NCBI GenBank assembly: GCA_002722455.1
Contig: PBMB01000017.1
Coordinates: 1-64,000 of the forward strand
Reading direction: 5' to 3'
Source of the DNA: Chloroflexota bacterium
GTDB taxonomy: Bacteria > Chloroflexota > Dehalococcoidia > Lucifugimonadales > GCA-2722455
DNA: 64,000 bases
The position numbers and the translations under genes are program-made. Position 1 is the stretch's first letter. Every line of letters begins with the position of its first letter. A model generated the notes under the pieces. The model did no database searches, was not told where the DNA came from, and was given only the letters and a program-made list of their open reading frames with translations. Shown piece after piece: positions 30,767 through 39,601 of this stretch.

Positions 30767-31648
30767 ATGAAGTGGTTTGATTATGAAAACCCGAAAACAT
30801 TATCAGAAGCAATTGAATTAATTAGTAAATATGGTGATGATTCCCGTCTAATTGCTGGAGGAACAGACTTGATCGTTCAAATGCGTATTGGTCGCCGAAC
30901 TCCTAAAGTTGTTATCAATACCAAAGCAGTTGAAGAAATGAATCAACTTACATGCGATAGCTCTGGATTAACAATAGGTGCCGCAGTACCTTGTTATAAA
31001 ATCTATCAAAATTCTGAAATCATTTCTGCATATCCTGGAATAATCGATTCAGCATCTCTTATTGGAGGAATTCAAATTCAGGGAAGAGCAACCCTTGGAG
31101 GTAATTTATGTAATGCTGCCCCTAGTGCTGATGCTGTTCCTGTTCTTATTGCAAACCGAGCAACATGTAATGTAGCTAGTAGTAACGGTACAAGAAGTAT
31201 ACCGGTAGAAGATTTTTGTACTGGCCCTGGCCAAAATATTTTAAATCCTGATGAATTGTTAGTATCTTTAAGTTTTCCTAAACATGGTCCTAACTTTGGA
31301 TCTCGCTATATTAGATTCATACCCAGAAATGAAATGGATATCGCGGTTGCTGGAGCTGGTGTATCTATAACCTTAGACAACGAAGTAATTAAATCAATTC
31401 ATGTTGCCCTAGCTTCAGTTGCACCTACTCCCATACTAGTGAAAAAAATTACAGAAGAATTAACTGGTACAAATTTAAATCCAGAAACACTAAATCATGC
31501 AGGAGAACTTGCTAAGGAAGCAGCTACTCCGATTACTGACATGAGAGGAACAATCGAATATAGAAAACATCTATCTGATGTATTAACTAAAAGAGCACTT
31601 GCCGATGCAATTAAACGTGCACAAGGAGGAAAAGTAAATGGTCGCTAA
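30767..31648 (+). CDS. FAD-binding (medium) subunit of a molybdenum hydroxylase
   Basis: A 293-residue CoxM/CutM-type subunit that passes electrons from the iron-sulfur subunit through FAD. The FAD motifs AGGTDLIVQMRIG (near residue 31) and QGRATLGGNLCNAAPSAD (near 105) are intact. An ATG at 30761 abuts the GGAG ribosome site, so the ATG at 30767, six bases past GGAG, is the likely start. The next gene overlaps its end by 11 bp, a sign of translational coupling. FAD would come from RibF. Confidence 0.93.
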   Translation: MKWFDYENPKTLSEAIELISKYGDDSRLIAGGTDLIVQMRIGRRTPKVVINTKAVEEMNQLTCDSSGLTIGAAVPCYKIYQNSEIISAYPGIIDSASLIGGIQIQGRATLGGNLCNAAPSADAVPVLIANRATCNVASSNGTRSIPVEDFCTGPGQNILNPDELLVSLSFPKHGPNFGSRYIRFIPRNEMDIAVAGAGVSITLDNEVIKSIHVALASVAPTPILVKKITEELTGTNLNPETLNHAGELAKEAATPITDMRGTIEYRKHLSDVLTKRALADAIKRAQGGKVNGR

Positions 31649-32120
31649 AAAATCATATGTTCAAACTAAAATTAATGGGGAAACAACTGAGTTTCTCTGC
31701 GAACCGAGGCAAAGTCTACTAGAATGCCTACGAGATGTCCTTCAATTAACTGGATCCAAGGAAGGGTGTAATGATGGGAATTGTGGAGCATGTACCGTGA
31801 AAATGGATGGAAGAATTGTAGATTCTTGTCTTGTTCTTGGGGTAGAAGCTGAGGGAGCAGATATTTCAACTATAGAAGGGATGGCGACTCCTGAAAATTT
31901 ACATCCTTTACAACAAGCATTTCTAGAAAATGCTGCACTCCAATGCGGAATATGTACACCTGGTTTTCTAATTGCTTCTAAAGCTCTACTCGATGCCGAA
32001 CCAGATGCTGATGAAGAAAGAATACGTGAATGGTTAGCTGGAAATCTTTGTAGATGTACTGGATACGATAAAATTGTCCGTGCAATTTTGGATGCAGCTT
32101 CTCGTATGAAAAAAAATTAA
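31638..32120 (+). CDS. 2Fe-2S (small) subunit of a molybdenum hydroxylase
   Basis: A 160-residue CoxS/CutS-type subunit with two 2Fe-2S clusters. The plant-type N-terminal cluster uses C44, C49, C52 and C64 (CNDGNCGAC), and the C-terminal helical cluster uses C103, C106, C138 and C140 (CGICTPG and CRCTGY). It links the molybdenum site to FAD. GGAGG lies just upstream within the previous gene. It is shared, presumably, by the two large subunits that follow. Confidence 0.95.
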   Translation: MVAKKSYVQTKINGETTEFLCEPRQSLLECLRDVLQLTGSKEGCNDGNCGACTVKMDGRIVDSCLVLGVEAEGADISTIEGMATPENLHPLQQAFLENAALQCGICTPGFLIASKALLDAEPDADEERIREWLAGNLCRCTGYDKIVRAILDAASRMKKN

Positions 32121-32134
32121 TATAAGGATTAAAC

Positions 32135-34387
32135 ATGTCACAAAATAATGGTTATTCGGTTATAGGTACACGACCTGTCAGGCATGATGGTATCGAAAAA
32201 GTAACTGGTGATGCTAAATATGGTGCTGATATTTTCCCACAAGGTGTTTTATATGGAAAAATACTTCGCAGTCCATATGCTCATGCTATGATTAAATCAA
32301 TTGATGTGAGCGCTGCAAAAAAACTTCAGGGAGTCAAAGCAATAGTCACAGGAGATGACCTTCCACCTCCTGGAGAAGACAAGGGAATGAAAGTAGGGGA
32401 AGCTACAAAAAACCTCAAGTATATTCGTGAAGCAACTTTGGCTACCAAAAAAGTATTATACATTGGACATCCAGTTGCTGCTGTTGCCGCTGACAACCCT
32501 CATATAGCTGAAGAAGCAATATCTTTAATTAAAGTAACTTACGAACAAATCTCTCATTCTCTGACAGCATTAGATGGAATTAGAAAAGACGCTGCTATTC
32601 TACATCCAAATACTCGTTCTAAAACAGTAGGAAATGGAACAAAACCTACTAATATTGAAGACCACATTATTCACGAAAAAGGTGATATCGAAAAAGGTTT
32701 TGCAGAAGCAGATATTATTATTGAACGAGAATTTAATACAGCTACGGTACACCAAGGTTACATCGAACCTCACAATACAACTGTGAAATGGACTAATGAC
32801 GGACGTGTTCAAATTTGGTGTAGCACTCAAGGTCCATTTGATATACGTGATGAAACTGCTGCTATCCTAGGAATACCAGTATCAAAAGTAAAACTTACTC
32901 CAATGGAAATTGGAGGTGGCTTTGGTGGGAAATTTAGTGCATATGCATCACCAGTAGCAGCTCATCTTTCCCGTAAATCTGGTCATCCTGTACGTATTAT
33001 TCACACTAGATCTGAAGATCTAGAAGCTACTGGTCCAACTCCAGGATCTTATATTAAATGTAAAATAGGGGCATCTAAAGAAGGTAAAATCATCGCAGCT
33101 TATGCATATCTTGCATACGAAGCTGGAGCATATCCAGATTCTATGGTTGCTTCAGGAGCAAAATGTATATTTGCTTCCTATGAAATACCTAATGCAAAAA
33201 TAGAAGCTGTTGGAGTTCATGTCAACAAACCATCGACAGCTGCTTATAGAGCACCCGGTGCTACAAATGCTGCATTTGCCTCAGAAACAATTGTTGATGA
33301 AATCTGTACAACCCTAAAAATTGATCCAGTTGAATTTCGTCTCCAAAATGCATCGAAAGAAGGTACTCGTCGTGTTGACGGTCCAATTTTCCCTAAGATC
33401 GGTTGCGTTGAAGTACTAGAGGCTATAAAAAACCATCCTCATTATCAAGCTCCTCTAGAAAAAAATGTAGGACGGGGAGTTGCAATAGGCTTTTGGTTTA
33501 ATTATGGAGGACAATCTTCTTGTACAATAAATGTTAATTCTGACGGTACATGTGGCCTTGTAGAAGGTTCTCCTGATATTGGTGGTACAAGAACCTCTAT
33601 TGCTATGCAAGCCGCTGAAGTTCTTGGCATACCTGTTGAAGATTTTAATCCTATGGTTGTAGATACCGATACTGTAGGTTTCACAGAAGGAACTGGTGGC
33701 AGTCGAACTACTTTTGCTACCGGATGGGCTGCTATTGAAGCTGCCAGGGATGTTAAATCTCAAATGATACAACGTGCTGCAGAAATCTGGGACGTTGATC
33801 AAAATTCAGTAAATTATGAAAATGGAATTATTAAAAGTGCAAAACATCAAATGTCATTTAAAGAATTAGCTGGAGAATTAGGTTCAACTGGTGGGTTAAT
33901 AGTTGGAAAATCAACAATAAATCCAGCAGGAGAAGGTGGCGGATTTGCAGGCAACATTGTTGATTTAAAAATTGATCCTGAAACAGGAAAAATAGATATA
34001 CTTCGATTTACCGCAATACAGGATGTTGGTACAGCTGTACATCCTAGCTATGTTGAAGGACAAATGCAAGGTGGTAGTGTACAAGGAATAGGATGGGCCC
34101 TTAATGAAGAATATTTTATGACTAACGAAGGACGTATGGCAAATAGCACTTTATTAGATTACCGAATGCCTATTGCTATGGATGTTCCTTTAATTGATAC
34201 AGTTATAGTAGAAGTACCAAATCCAGGTCATCCTTATGGAGTTAGAGGAGTTGGAGAAGTTAACATCGTACCTCCTCCAGCTGCAATTGCAAATGCAATC
34301 AATAATGCAACAGGATTACGAATGACAGAGCTCCCAATGAAACCCAATAAATTAATGGAGTTAATCTGGGAAAATAAACAAAAATAA
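32135..34387 (+). CDS. molybdenum-binding (large) subunit of a xanthine dehydrogenase-family hydroxylase, copy 1
   Basis: A 750-residue CoxL/XdhB-type catalytic subunit. The molybdopterin-binding EIGGGFGGK motif lies near residue 270, the active-site loop reads AAYRAPGATN instead of the AYxCSFR of true CO dehydrogenase, and the catalytic glutamate is in RGVGEVNI near residue 700. It is therefore a hydroxylase of unknown organic substrate rather than a form I CO dehydrogenase. It is 14 bp after the 2Fe-2S gene. A close paralogue follows directly, with 117 bp of perfect identity near the 3' ends. Confidence 0.93.
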   Translation: MSQNNGYSVIGTRPVRHDGIEKVTGDAKYGADIFPQGVLYGKILRSPYAHAMIKSIDVSAAKKLQGVKAIVTGDDLPPPGEDKGMKVGEATKNLKYIREATLATKKVLYIGHPVAAVAADNPHIAEEAISLIKVTYEQISHSLTALDGIRKDAAILHPNTRSKTVGNGTKPTNIEDHIIHEKGDIEKGFAEADIIIEREFNTATVHQGYIEPHNTTVKWTNDGRVQIWCSTQGPFDIRDETAAILGIPVSKVKLTPMEIGGGFGGKFSAYASPVAAHLSRKSGHPVRIIHTRSEDLEATGPTPGSYIKCKIGASKEGKIIAAYAYLAYEAGAYPDSMVASGAKCIFASYEIPNAKIEAVGVHVNKPSTAAYRAPGATNAAFASETIVDEICTTLKIDPVEFRLQNASKEGTRRVDGPIFPKIGCVEVLEAIKNHPHYQAPLEKNVGRGVAIGFWFNYGGQSSCTINVNSDGTCGLVEGSPDIGGTRTSIAMQAAEVLGIPVEDFNPMVVDTDTVGFTEGTGGSRTTFATGWAAIEAARDVKSQMIQRAAEIWDVDQNSVNYENGIIKSAKHQMSFKELAGELGSTGGLIVGKSTINPAGEGGGFAGNIVDLKIDPETGKIDILRFTAIQDVGTAVHPSYVEGQMQGGSVQGIGWALNEEYFMTNEGRMANSTLLDYRMPIAMDVPLIDTVIVEVPNPGHPYGVRGVGEVNIVPPPAAIANAINNATGLRMTELPMKPNKLMELIWENKQK
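34099..34215. repeat. 117-bp identical tract, copy 1
   Basis: Perfectly identical, including third codon positions, to 36406-36522 in the neighbouring paralogue, offset by 2307 bp. Sequence diverges on both sides at once (C/G before, A/C after). This is typical of a recent gene-conversion patch. Confidence 0.9.
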
Positions 34388-34405
34388 CTTTGAAAGAGGT
34401 TGATT

Positions 34406-36694
34406 ATGGCTACGTATGAACGTAATGTAATTCTAGAAACAGGTAAATATGACGCTATCGGCAAACGTCCAGTACGCCACGATGGTGCTGATAAAGTAAC
34501 TGGTAGAGCAAAATATGGTGCTGACCATTATCTTGTTGGAACTCTACATGCTAAAGTTTTACGTAGTCCTCATGCTCATGCTCGTATTATATCTATCGAC
34601 ACTTCAAAAGCTGAAAATCATCCTAATGTTCGCGCGGTAGTTACAGCAGCAGACCTACCTACATCAAAACCTGGAGAAACTATCGAAATTCCAGAAATGG
34701 GTGATTCTATTTTAAAGTATTTACGAGGAAATATTTTAGCATCAGATAAAGTAGTTTATAAAGGTCATGCAGTTGCTGCAGTTGCTGCAACTGATCCTCA
34801 TGAAGCAGAAGAAGCTTTGAAACTTATTGAGGTTCAATATGAACCATTACCTCCAATACTAACTGCCCCAGACGGTATGGCAAAAAATGCTCAAATTGTT
34901 CATGACGATTTAGAAACAAAGGAATTAGGTAAAAAAATATCTGGGAAAACTAATATTTCTGATCATTTACAAGATAAATTAGGAGATATTCAAAAAGGAT
35001 TTTCTGAAGCAGATGTAGTGATTGAAAGAGAATTCAATACTGCTACAGTACATCAAGGCTATATTGAACCTCATAACGTTACAGCTTTATGGAATAGAGA
35101 CGGAAGAGTTACTATATGGTGTAGTACTCAAGGTGCATTCACTGTTCGTGATACAGTTGCTGCAATTTTAGATCTTCCTGTATCACAAGTTAAAGTTACA
35201 CCTATGGAAATTGGTGGTGGGTTTGGTGGCAAAATTCCAGTATATGTCGAACCAATAGCAGCCTTATTATCAAAGAAAACTGGACTACCAGTAAAAAATG
35301 TTATGACTCGAACAGAAGTATTCGATAGTACTGGGCCTACTCCAGGGTCATATGTCAAAATTAAAATCGGTGCTAAAAACACTGGTGAAATAACTGCAGC
35401 TCAAGCATATATGGCCTATGAATCGGGAGGTTTCCCCGGTGGCATGATAGAAGCTGGAACAAAATGTGTTTTTGCTGCTTATAATGTACCTAATCTTCAT
35501 ATAGATGGATATGATGTAGTTGTAAATAAACCTAAAACAGCTGCGTATAGAGCTCCAGGAGCTACAAATGCAGCATTCGCAACTGAATCTGTTGTTACAG
35601 AAATTGCTGAAACAATTGGAATGGACCCTATCGATTTTAGATTAAAAAATGCTGCTAAAGAAGGTACTCGTAAACATGATGGAACACCAAATCCTAAAAT
35701 TGGTTGTATCGAAGTATTAGAAGCTATGAAAAATCATCCTCATTATCAAGCTCCTCTAGAAAAAAACGTAGGACGGGGAGTTGCAATAGGTTATTGGTTT
35801 AATGTTGGGTTACCTTCATGCGCACTACTTAATGTTAATACTGATGGAACTGTCAGTCTAATAGAGGGATCGACAGATATTGGAGGATCTCGAACATCTC
35901 TATCTCAACAAGCTGCTGAAGTTCTTGGTATACCTGTAACAGATATTCATCCAAGCGTAGTTGATACTGACTCTATTGGATTTACCGGAGTTACTGGAGG
36001 CAGTAGAACTACTTATGCTACTGGATGGGCTGTTTACAAGGCAGCAGAAGATGTTGTAAATCAGATGACTGAACGTGCGGCTAAACTATGGGGGATTGAC
36101 ATAGAAGATGTAAACTATAATAAAGGTACTCTTACATCAAAAAATGGTGATCACTCCATATCATTCAAAGAATTAGCTGCAGAATTAAATGATACTGGAG
36201 GCCCAATTGCAGGAAATGGTGCGGTTAACCCAAAGACTGAAGGTGCATCATACGCTGGCAATATAGTGGATGTAAAAGTTGACCCGGAGACAGGTAAAGT
36301 TGATGTAGTACGTTTTACAGTAGTTCAAGATGCTGGAAAAGCTATTCATCCTAGCTATGTTGAAGGACAAATGCAGGGAGGGTCAACTCAAGGTATTGGG
36401 TGGGGCCTTAATGAAGAATATTTTATGACTAACGAAGGACGTATGGCAAATAGCACTTTATTAGATTACCGAATGCCTATTGCTATGGATGTTCCTTTAA
36501 TTGATACAGTTATAGTAGAAGTCCCAAATCCTGGCCATCCTTTCGGAGTGAGGGGTGTTGGAGAAGCCAATATCGTACCTCCTCCAGCTGCTCTAGCTCA
36601 TGCAATTTATAGTGCAACAGGATTCCGCCCAAATCAATTACCTATGAGCCCCCCTAATCTTGCAAAAGTTTGGGGAAATAGTAATGGTAAATAA
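34406..36694 (+). CDS. molybdenum-binding (large) subunit of a xanthine dehydrogenase-family hydroxylase, copy 2
   Basis: A 762-residue paralogue of the preceding gene with the same marks: EIGGGFGGKIPVY near residue 270, AAYRAPGATN, and RGVGEANI with the catalytic glutamate near the C-terminus. A TTG at 34400 opens the frame earlier, but AAGAGGT fits the ATG at 34406. Divergence from copy 1 is concentrated around the substrate funnel (for example KIPVYVEPIAALL versus KFSAYASPVAAHL), so the pair may have different substrates while sharing the FAD and FeS subunits. The MoaD-like gene overlaps its end by 11 bp. Confidence 0.93.
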   Translation: MATYERNVILETGKYDAIGKRPVRHDGADKVTGRAKYGADHYLVGTLHAKVLRSPHAHARIISIDTSKAENHPNVRAVVTAADLPTSKPGETIEIPEMGDSILKYLRGNILASDKVVYKGHAVAAVAATDPHEAEEALKLIEVQYEPLPPILTAPDGMAKNAQIVHDDLETKELGKKISGKTNISDHLQDKLGDIQKGFSEADVVIEREFNTATVHQGYIEPHNVTALWNRDGRVTIWCSTQGAFTVRDTVAAILDLPVSQVKVTPMEIGGGFGGKIPVYVEPIAALLSKKTGLPVKNVMTRTEVFDSTGPTPGSYVKIKIGAKNTGEITAAQAYMAYESGGFPGGMIEAGTKCVFAAYNVPNLHIDGYDVVVNKPKTAAYRAPGATNAAFATESVVTEIAETIGMDPIDFRLKNAAKEGTRKHDGTPNPKIGCIEVLEAMKNHPHYQAPLEKNVGRGVAIGYWFNVGLPSCALLNVNTDGTVSLIEGSTDIGGSRTSLSQQAAEVLGIPVTDIHPSVVDTDSIGFTGVTGGSRTTYATGWAVYKAAEDVVNQMTERAAKLWGIDIEDVNYNKGTLTSKNGDHSISFKELAAELNDTGGPIAGNGAVNPKTEGASYAGNIVDVKVDPETGKVDVVRFTVVQDAGKAIHPSYVEGQMQGGSTQGIGWGLNEEYFMTNEGRMANSTLLDYRMPIAMDVPLIDTVIVEVPNPGHPFGVRGVGEANIVPPPAALAHAIYSATGFRPNQLPMSPPNLAKVWGNSNGK
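36406..36522. repeat. 117-bp identical tract, copy 2
   Basis: Partner of 34099-34215 in the second large-subunit gene. A second, slightly degraded shared block lies further upstream in both genes (around 33434 and 35736), encoding HPHYQAPLEKNVGRGVAIG. Confidence 0.9.
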
Positions 36695-36974
36695 AACAAT
36701 TCAGATGGCAACTGTTTTTATCCCTACACTAATGCAAGAAATGTCTGACGGCAATATAACTGTTGATGTAAAAGGTACTACTGTCCGTGAAGTAATTAAC
36801 AATTTAGATTCAACCTACCCTGGTTTTAAAGAACGACTCATTGAAGGATATAAGGTAAAGTCTCATATCTCAGTTGCTGTAGACGGTATAATAACCCCCA
36901 TAGGATTATTAGAAAAAGTTTCTCCAACTAGTGAAGTACATTTTTTACCAGCTGTAAGCGGAGGATATATTTAA
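36684..36974 (+). CDS. MoaD/ThiS-like sulfur-carrier protein with C-terminal extension GGYI
   Basis: About 96 residues with the ubiquitin-like MoaD pattern (VFIPTLMQEMSDG, TVREVINNLDSTYPGFKERL, VHFLPAVSGGYI). Family members act as a thiocarboxylate sulfur donor through a terminal Gly-Gly, but here two residues (YI) follow the glycines, so trimming would be needed first. GGGGA lies 7 nt before the ATG at 36684; TTG at 36660 and ATG at 36705 are less likely starts. It overlaps the molybdenum subunit by 11 bp and may serve sulfuration of its cofactor or an unrelated sulfur transfer. Confidence 0.82.
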   Translation: MVNKTIQMATVFIPTLMQEMSDGNITVDVKGTTVREVINNLDSTYPGFKERLIEGYKVKSHISVAVDGIITPIGLLEKVSPTSEVHFLPAVSGGYI

Positions 36975-36975
36975 A

Positions 36976-37899
36976 ATGAATTTTCAACAATACAACGGAC
37001 TAGTCGTCCCAACCATTACTCCATTCACATTAGATGAAAAAATTGATGAAAAATCTCTAAGAAATCTAATTAGTTTTCTTATTTCTGAAGGAGTTCATGG
37101 CCTTTGGATTGCCGGAACTTCTGGTGAATTTTCTGCTATAGAAGATTCAGAAAGATTAAAATCTCTCGAAATTGCCATAGATGAAACAAAAAAACGAGTA
37201 CCTATTATATTTAATATTTCTGCTACAAGTACCAATTTAGCTATAAATCTTGCAGAAAAAGTAAAACTACTTGAAATACAAGGAATTGCATTAACTCCTC
37301 CATATTACTTTAACAGTCCTCAAAATGAATTACTCGAACATTATAGAAAAATTAATGCAGTATGTCCTAATATCCCTTTATGGATATATAACATTCCTCA
37401 AACTGTCAAAACAGTTGTCTCAGTTGAAACTGTTATACAATTAGCAAAGGAAGGCGTTGTACAGGGAATAAAAGACAGTTCAGGTGATGGGGAATATTTT
37501 TCTCAAATCATTACATCTTGTCACTTAAATAATATTAAATTGAATAAATTCCTTGGGACACACCACCGAATTGATACAGCAAGCAAGGTGGGTGCAGATG
37601 GAATTATTCCTGGTACTGGTAATGCTATCCCCAAAATAATTGTAAATGCATGGGATTCAAGTATATCTAATGACGTGAGTTCATTGAATTCTGCTATTAA
37701 AAAAATAAGTGTGTTTTCTGGCTTTACTAAATTTGCTGTCGGAAAAGGTCGTACTCAAGCAAATTTAGGAATTATCAAAGCAACATTGGAAATCAAAGGT
37801 ATTATTGAAAATAGTTCCCTCTCAGCACCTCTTGAATCTCTAACTGACCAGGAGAAAATGCACCTTGAAAAGGCTTTAAAAGAAAACGATTTAATTTAA
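36976..37899 (+). CDS. dihydrodipicolinate synthase / N-acetylneuraminate lyase family aldolase
   Basis: A 307-residue class I aldolase TIM barrel. Key residues are the GTSGE loop at 47-51, the proton-shuttle Y138 in WIYNIP and the Schiff-base lysine K166 in GIKDSSGD. True DapA enzymes carry an arginine after the tyrosine region for the dicarboxylate substrate; I do not see it clearly, so a catabolic 2-keto-acid aldolase is likelier than lysine synthesis. It begins 2 bp after the MoaD-like gene and belongs to the hydroxylase operon. Confidence 0.82.
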   Translation: MNFQQYNGLVVPTITPFTLDEKIDEKSLRNLISFLISEGVHGLWIAGTSGEFSAIEDSERLKSLEIAIDETKKRVPIIFNISATSTNLAINLAEKVKLLEIQGIALTPPYYFNSPQNELLEHYRKINAVCPNIPLWIYNIPQTVKTVVSVETVIQLAKEGVVQGIKDSSGDGEYFSQIITSCHLNNIKLNKFLGTHHRIDTASKVGADGIIPGTGNAIPKIIVNAWDSSISNDVSSLNSAIKKISVFSGFTKFAVGKGRTQANLGIIKATLEIKGIIENSSLSAPLESLTDQEKMHLEKALKENDLI

Positions 37900-37955
37900 C
37901 ATTTTTTTTTCAAAAATCTCAATAATACATAGGATTTATGATAGAATAAATTATT

Positions 37956-38774
37956 ATGAATCAAAATGATTTTGCTTTCTCTGATTTTGCAAATAATAAA
38001 TTTTATTCTGCAGTTAATAAAACTCTAATCGAATTGGCTGATCTTTCTAATGAAAAACGTGTAGTAGATCTTGCTTGCGGAACAGGTATGGTAACCAGGC
38101 AAATTGCTAATACACTGAAAGATGCCAAGGATTCTGTAATTATTGCAATGGATCATTCTCAAGACATGCTCAAAATTGCTGCTGAAGAATTAAAAGATAT
38201 ATCATCGACTGCTGTAGAATTTGTTGAAAGTAAAGTGGAACAAATCTCTGGAAAAATAAAAGATCAAGTTGATGTGATTTTCTTTTGTAATGCTATTCAT
38301 TACGTATCTAATAAAGATGAAATACTTAATGAAATTAATAATTTATTACGTGTAGGAGGTAAGCTAGCTTTAAATACATCATTTTATAATGGTGCTCATC
38401 CTCCAGAAACTGAGTTATTTGCACGTAAATGGATGATTAAATCACTAAGAACTTTAAGAAAAGAATACGGATTAAAACCAGAAAAATCAGAGAAAGTAGA
38501 ATCCAGGAAACAGCTTACAATTTCAGATTATGAAATGCTACTTCAAAAACACGGTTTTGCTATAAAAACACAAATAGTTAATAAAATACCTGTTCCTTTA
38601 AAAGGATGGATAGATATTAGTACATTTAAAGACTTTATCTCAGGTGTAATGCCCGGAGTTCCACTTTCAGAAGCAAGTGAATGTCTAACAACAGCAGTGA
38701 CTCAAACTTTTGAGGATCTAAATACAACAACAATACCTCGTAATTGGTTAAATATCATAGCTGTTAAACAGTAA
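37956..38774 (+). CDS. class I SAM-dependent methyltransferase
   Basis: A 272-residue protein with the SAM-binding motif VVDLACGTGMV (D38 to G44), an acidic second strand end (IIAMDHSQDML) and VDVIFFCNAIHYV as motif post-III. The C-terminal half (about 150-270) is a helical substrate domain. The substrate, small molecule or lipid, cannot be told. It sits between the hydroxylase operon and rplY with its own spacer. Confidence 0.8.
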   Translation: MNQNDFAFSDFANNKFYSAVNKTLIELADLSNEKRVVDLACGTGMVTRQIANTLKDAKDSVIIAMDHSQDMLKIAAEELKDISSTAVEFVESKVEQISGKIKDQVDVIFFCNAIHYVSNKDEILNEINNLLRVGGKLALNTSFYNGAHPPETELFARKWMIKSLRTLRKEYGLKPEKSEKVESRKQLTISDYEMLLQKHGFAIKTQIVNKIPVPLKGWIDISTFKDFISGVMPGVPLSEASECLTTAVTQTFEDLNTTTIPRNWLNIIAVKQ

Positions 38775-38812
38775 TATATTAAATTAAACTGAATTCATTA
38801 GAAAGGATTATA

Positions 38813-39502
38813 TTGGAAACTAAAGATTTACATAATCTAACTTTAGATAAAAGGATTATTGATGGAAAGAATGTAAAGAAATTACGTAGAAGTGGATTTA
38901 TTCCAGCCAATATATTCGGGTTAAACTCTGAATCTGAATCTGTTCAAATTGAATCTTCAGTATTAACTGAAACACTAAAGAAAGTACAAAAATCAACACC
39001 TATTCTAATTCAAAAAAAAGGTGACTCTGACAATGTAGTTTGCTTTATTGAAGAAATCCAACGTCATCCAATTACTGAAGAAGTGCTCCATATATCATTT
39101 AAGAAAGTTGACACAAAAAAACCTATCAAATTATCAATTTATACATCAATAACCGGAGAAGCTCCTGGTGTGAAAAACTTAGGCGGAATTCTTCTGCAAC
39201 CAATGAATTATTTATCAATTAAAACTCTCCCATTAGAAGTACCCTCATCTATAGTGATTGATATTTCTTCTTTAGAAGAAATCGGTAATTCAATTTCTGT
39301 CAAGGATATTGCCGAAAAATATAATTGTGAATTTTTAGATGAACCTTCTTCTACGATTGTTCGAATTGTACCTCCAAGAATAGAAGAGGAAGCTGAAGAG
39401 GAAGTTGATGATGAACTTGAAGGTGAAGAAGGTATGGAAACCGATGAAGAAGGTATAACAGAATCAGAAGATTCATCAGAGAACCAAGATACTACTGAAT
39501 AA
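38813..39502 (+). CDS. rplY: 50S ribosomal protein L25 / Ctc
   Basis: A 229-residue two-domain L25 (CTC/TL5 type) that binds 5S rRNA. Residues 1-95 are the L25 domain (RRSGFIPANIFG, EEIQRHPITEEVLHISF) and 96-190 the C-terminal domain, followed by a long acidic tail. The start is TTG at 38813, supported by GAAAGGA five nt upstream. The acidic tail of almost 40 residues is longer than usual. Confidence 0.93.
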   Translation: METKDLHNLTLDKRIIDGKNVKKLRRSGFIPANIFGLNSESESVQIESSVLTETLKKVQKSTPILIQKKGDSDNVVCFIEEIQRHPITEEVLHISFKKVDTKKPIKLSIYTSITGEAPGVKNLGGILLQPMNYLSIKTLPLEVPSSIVIDISSLEEIGNSISVKDIAEKYNCEFLDEPSSTIVRIVPPRIEEEAEEEVDDELEGEEGMETDEEGITESEDSSENQDTTE

Positions 39503-39601
39503 GTTATTATCATCTTTACCTAAAGATTAAAATATTATTGTTTGATTTTTAATTCCTGATATATATATTAAAAAATATTATTACTATGAGGAAAATACAT
39601 C

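Noticed and set aside
32135-36694. Carbon monoxide dehydrogenase (form I) operon
   Set aside because: The active-site loop is AYRAPG, not AYxCSFR, so CO oxidation is not supported.
36976-37899. Lysine-pathway dapA because lysC and lysA are in the window
   Set aside because: It sits in the hydroxylase operon and the arginine expected for dicarboxylate binding is not evident, so a catabolic aldolase is more likely.
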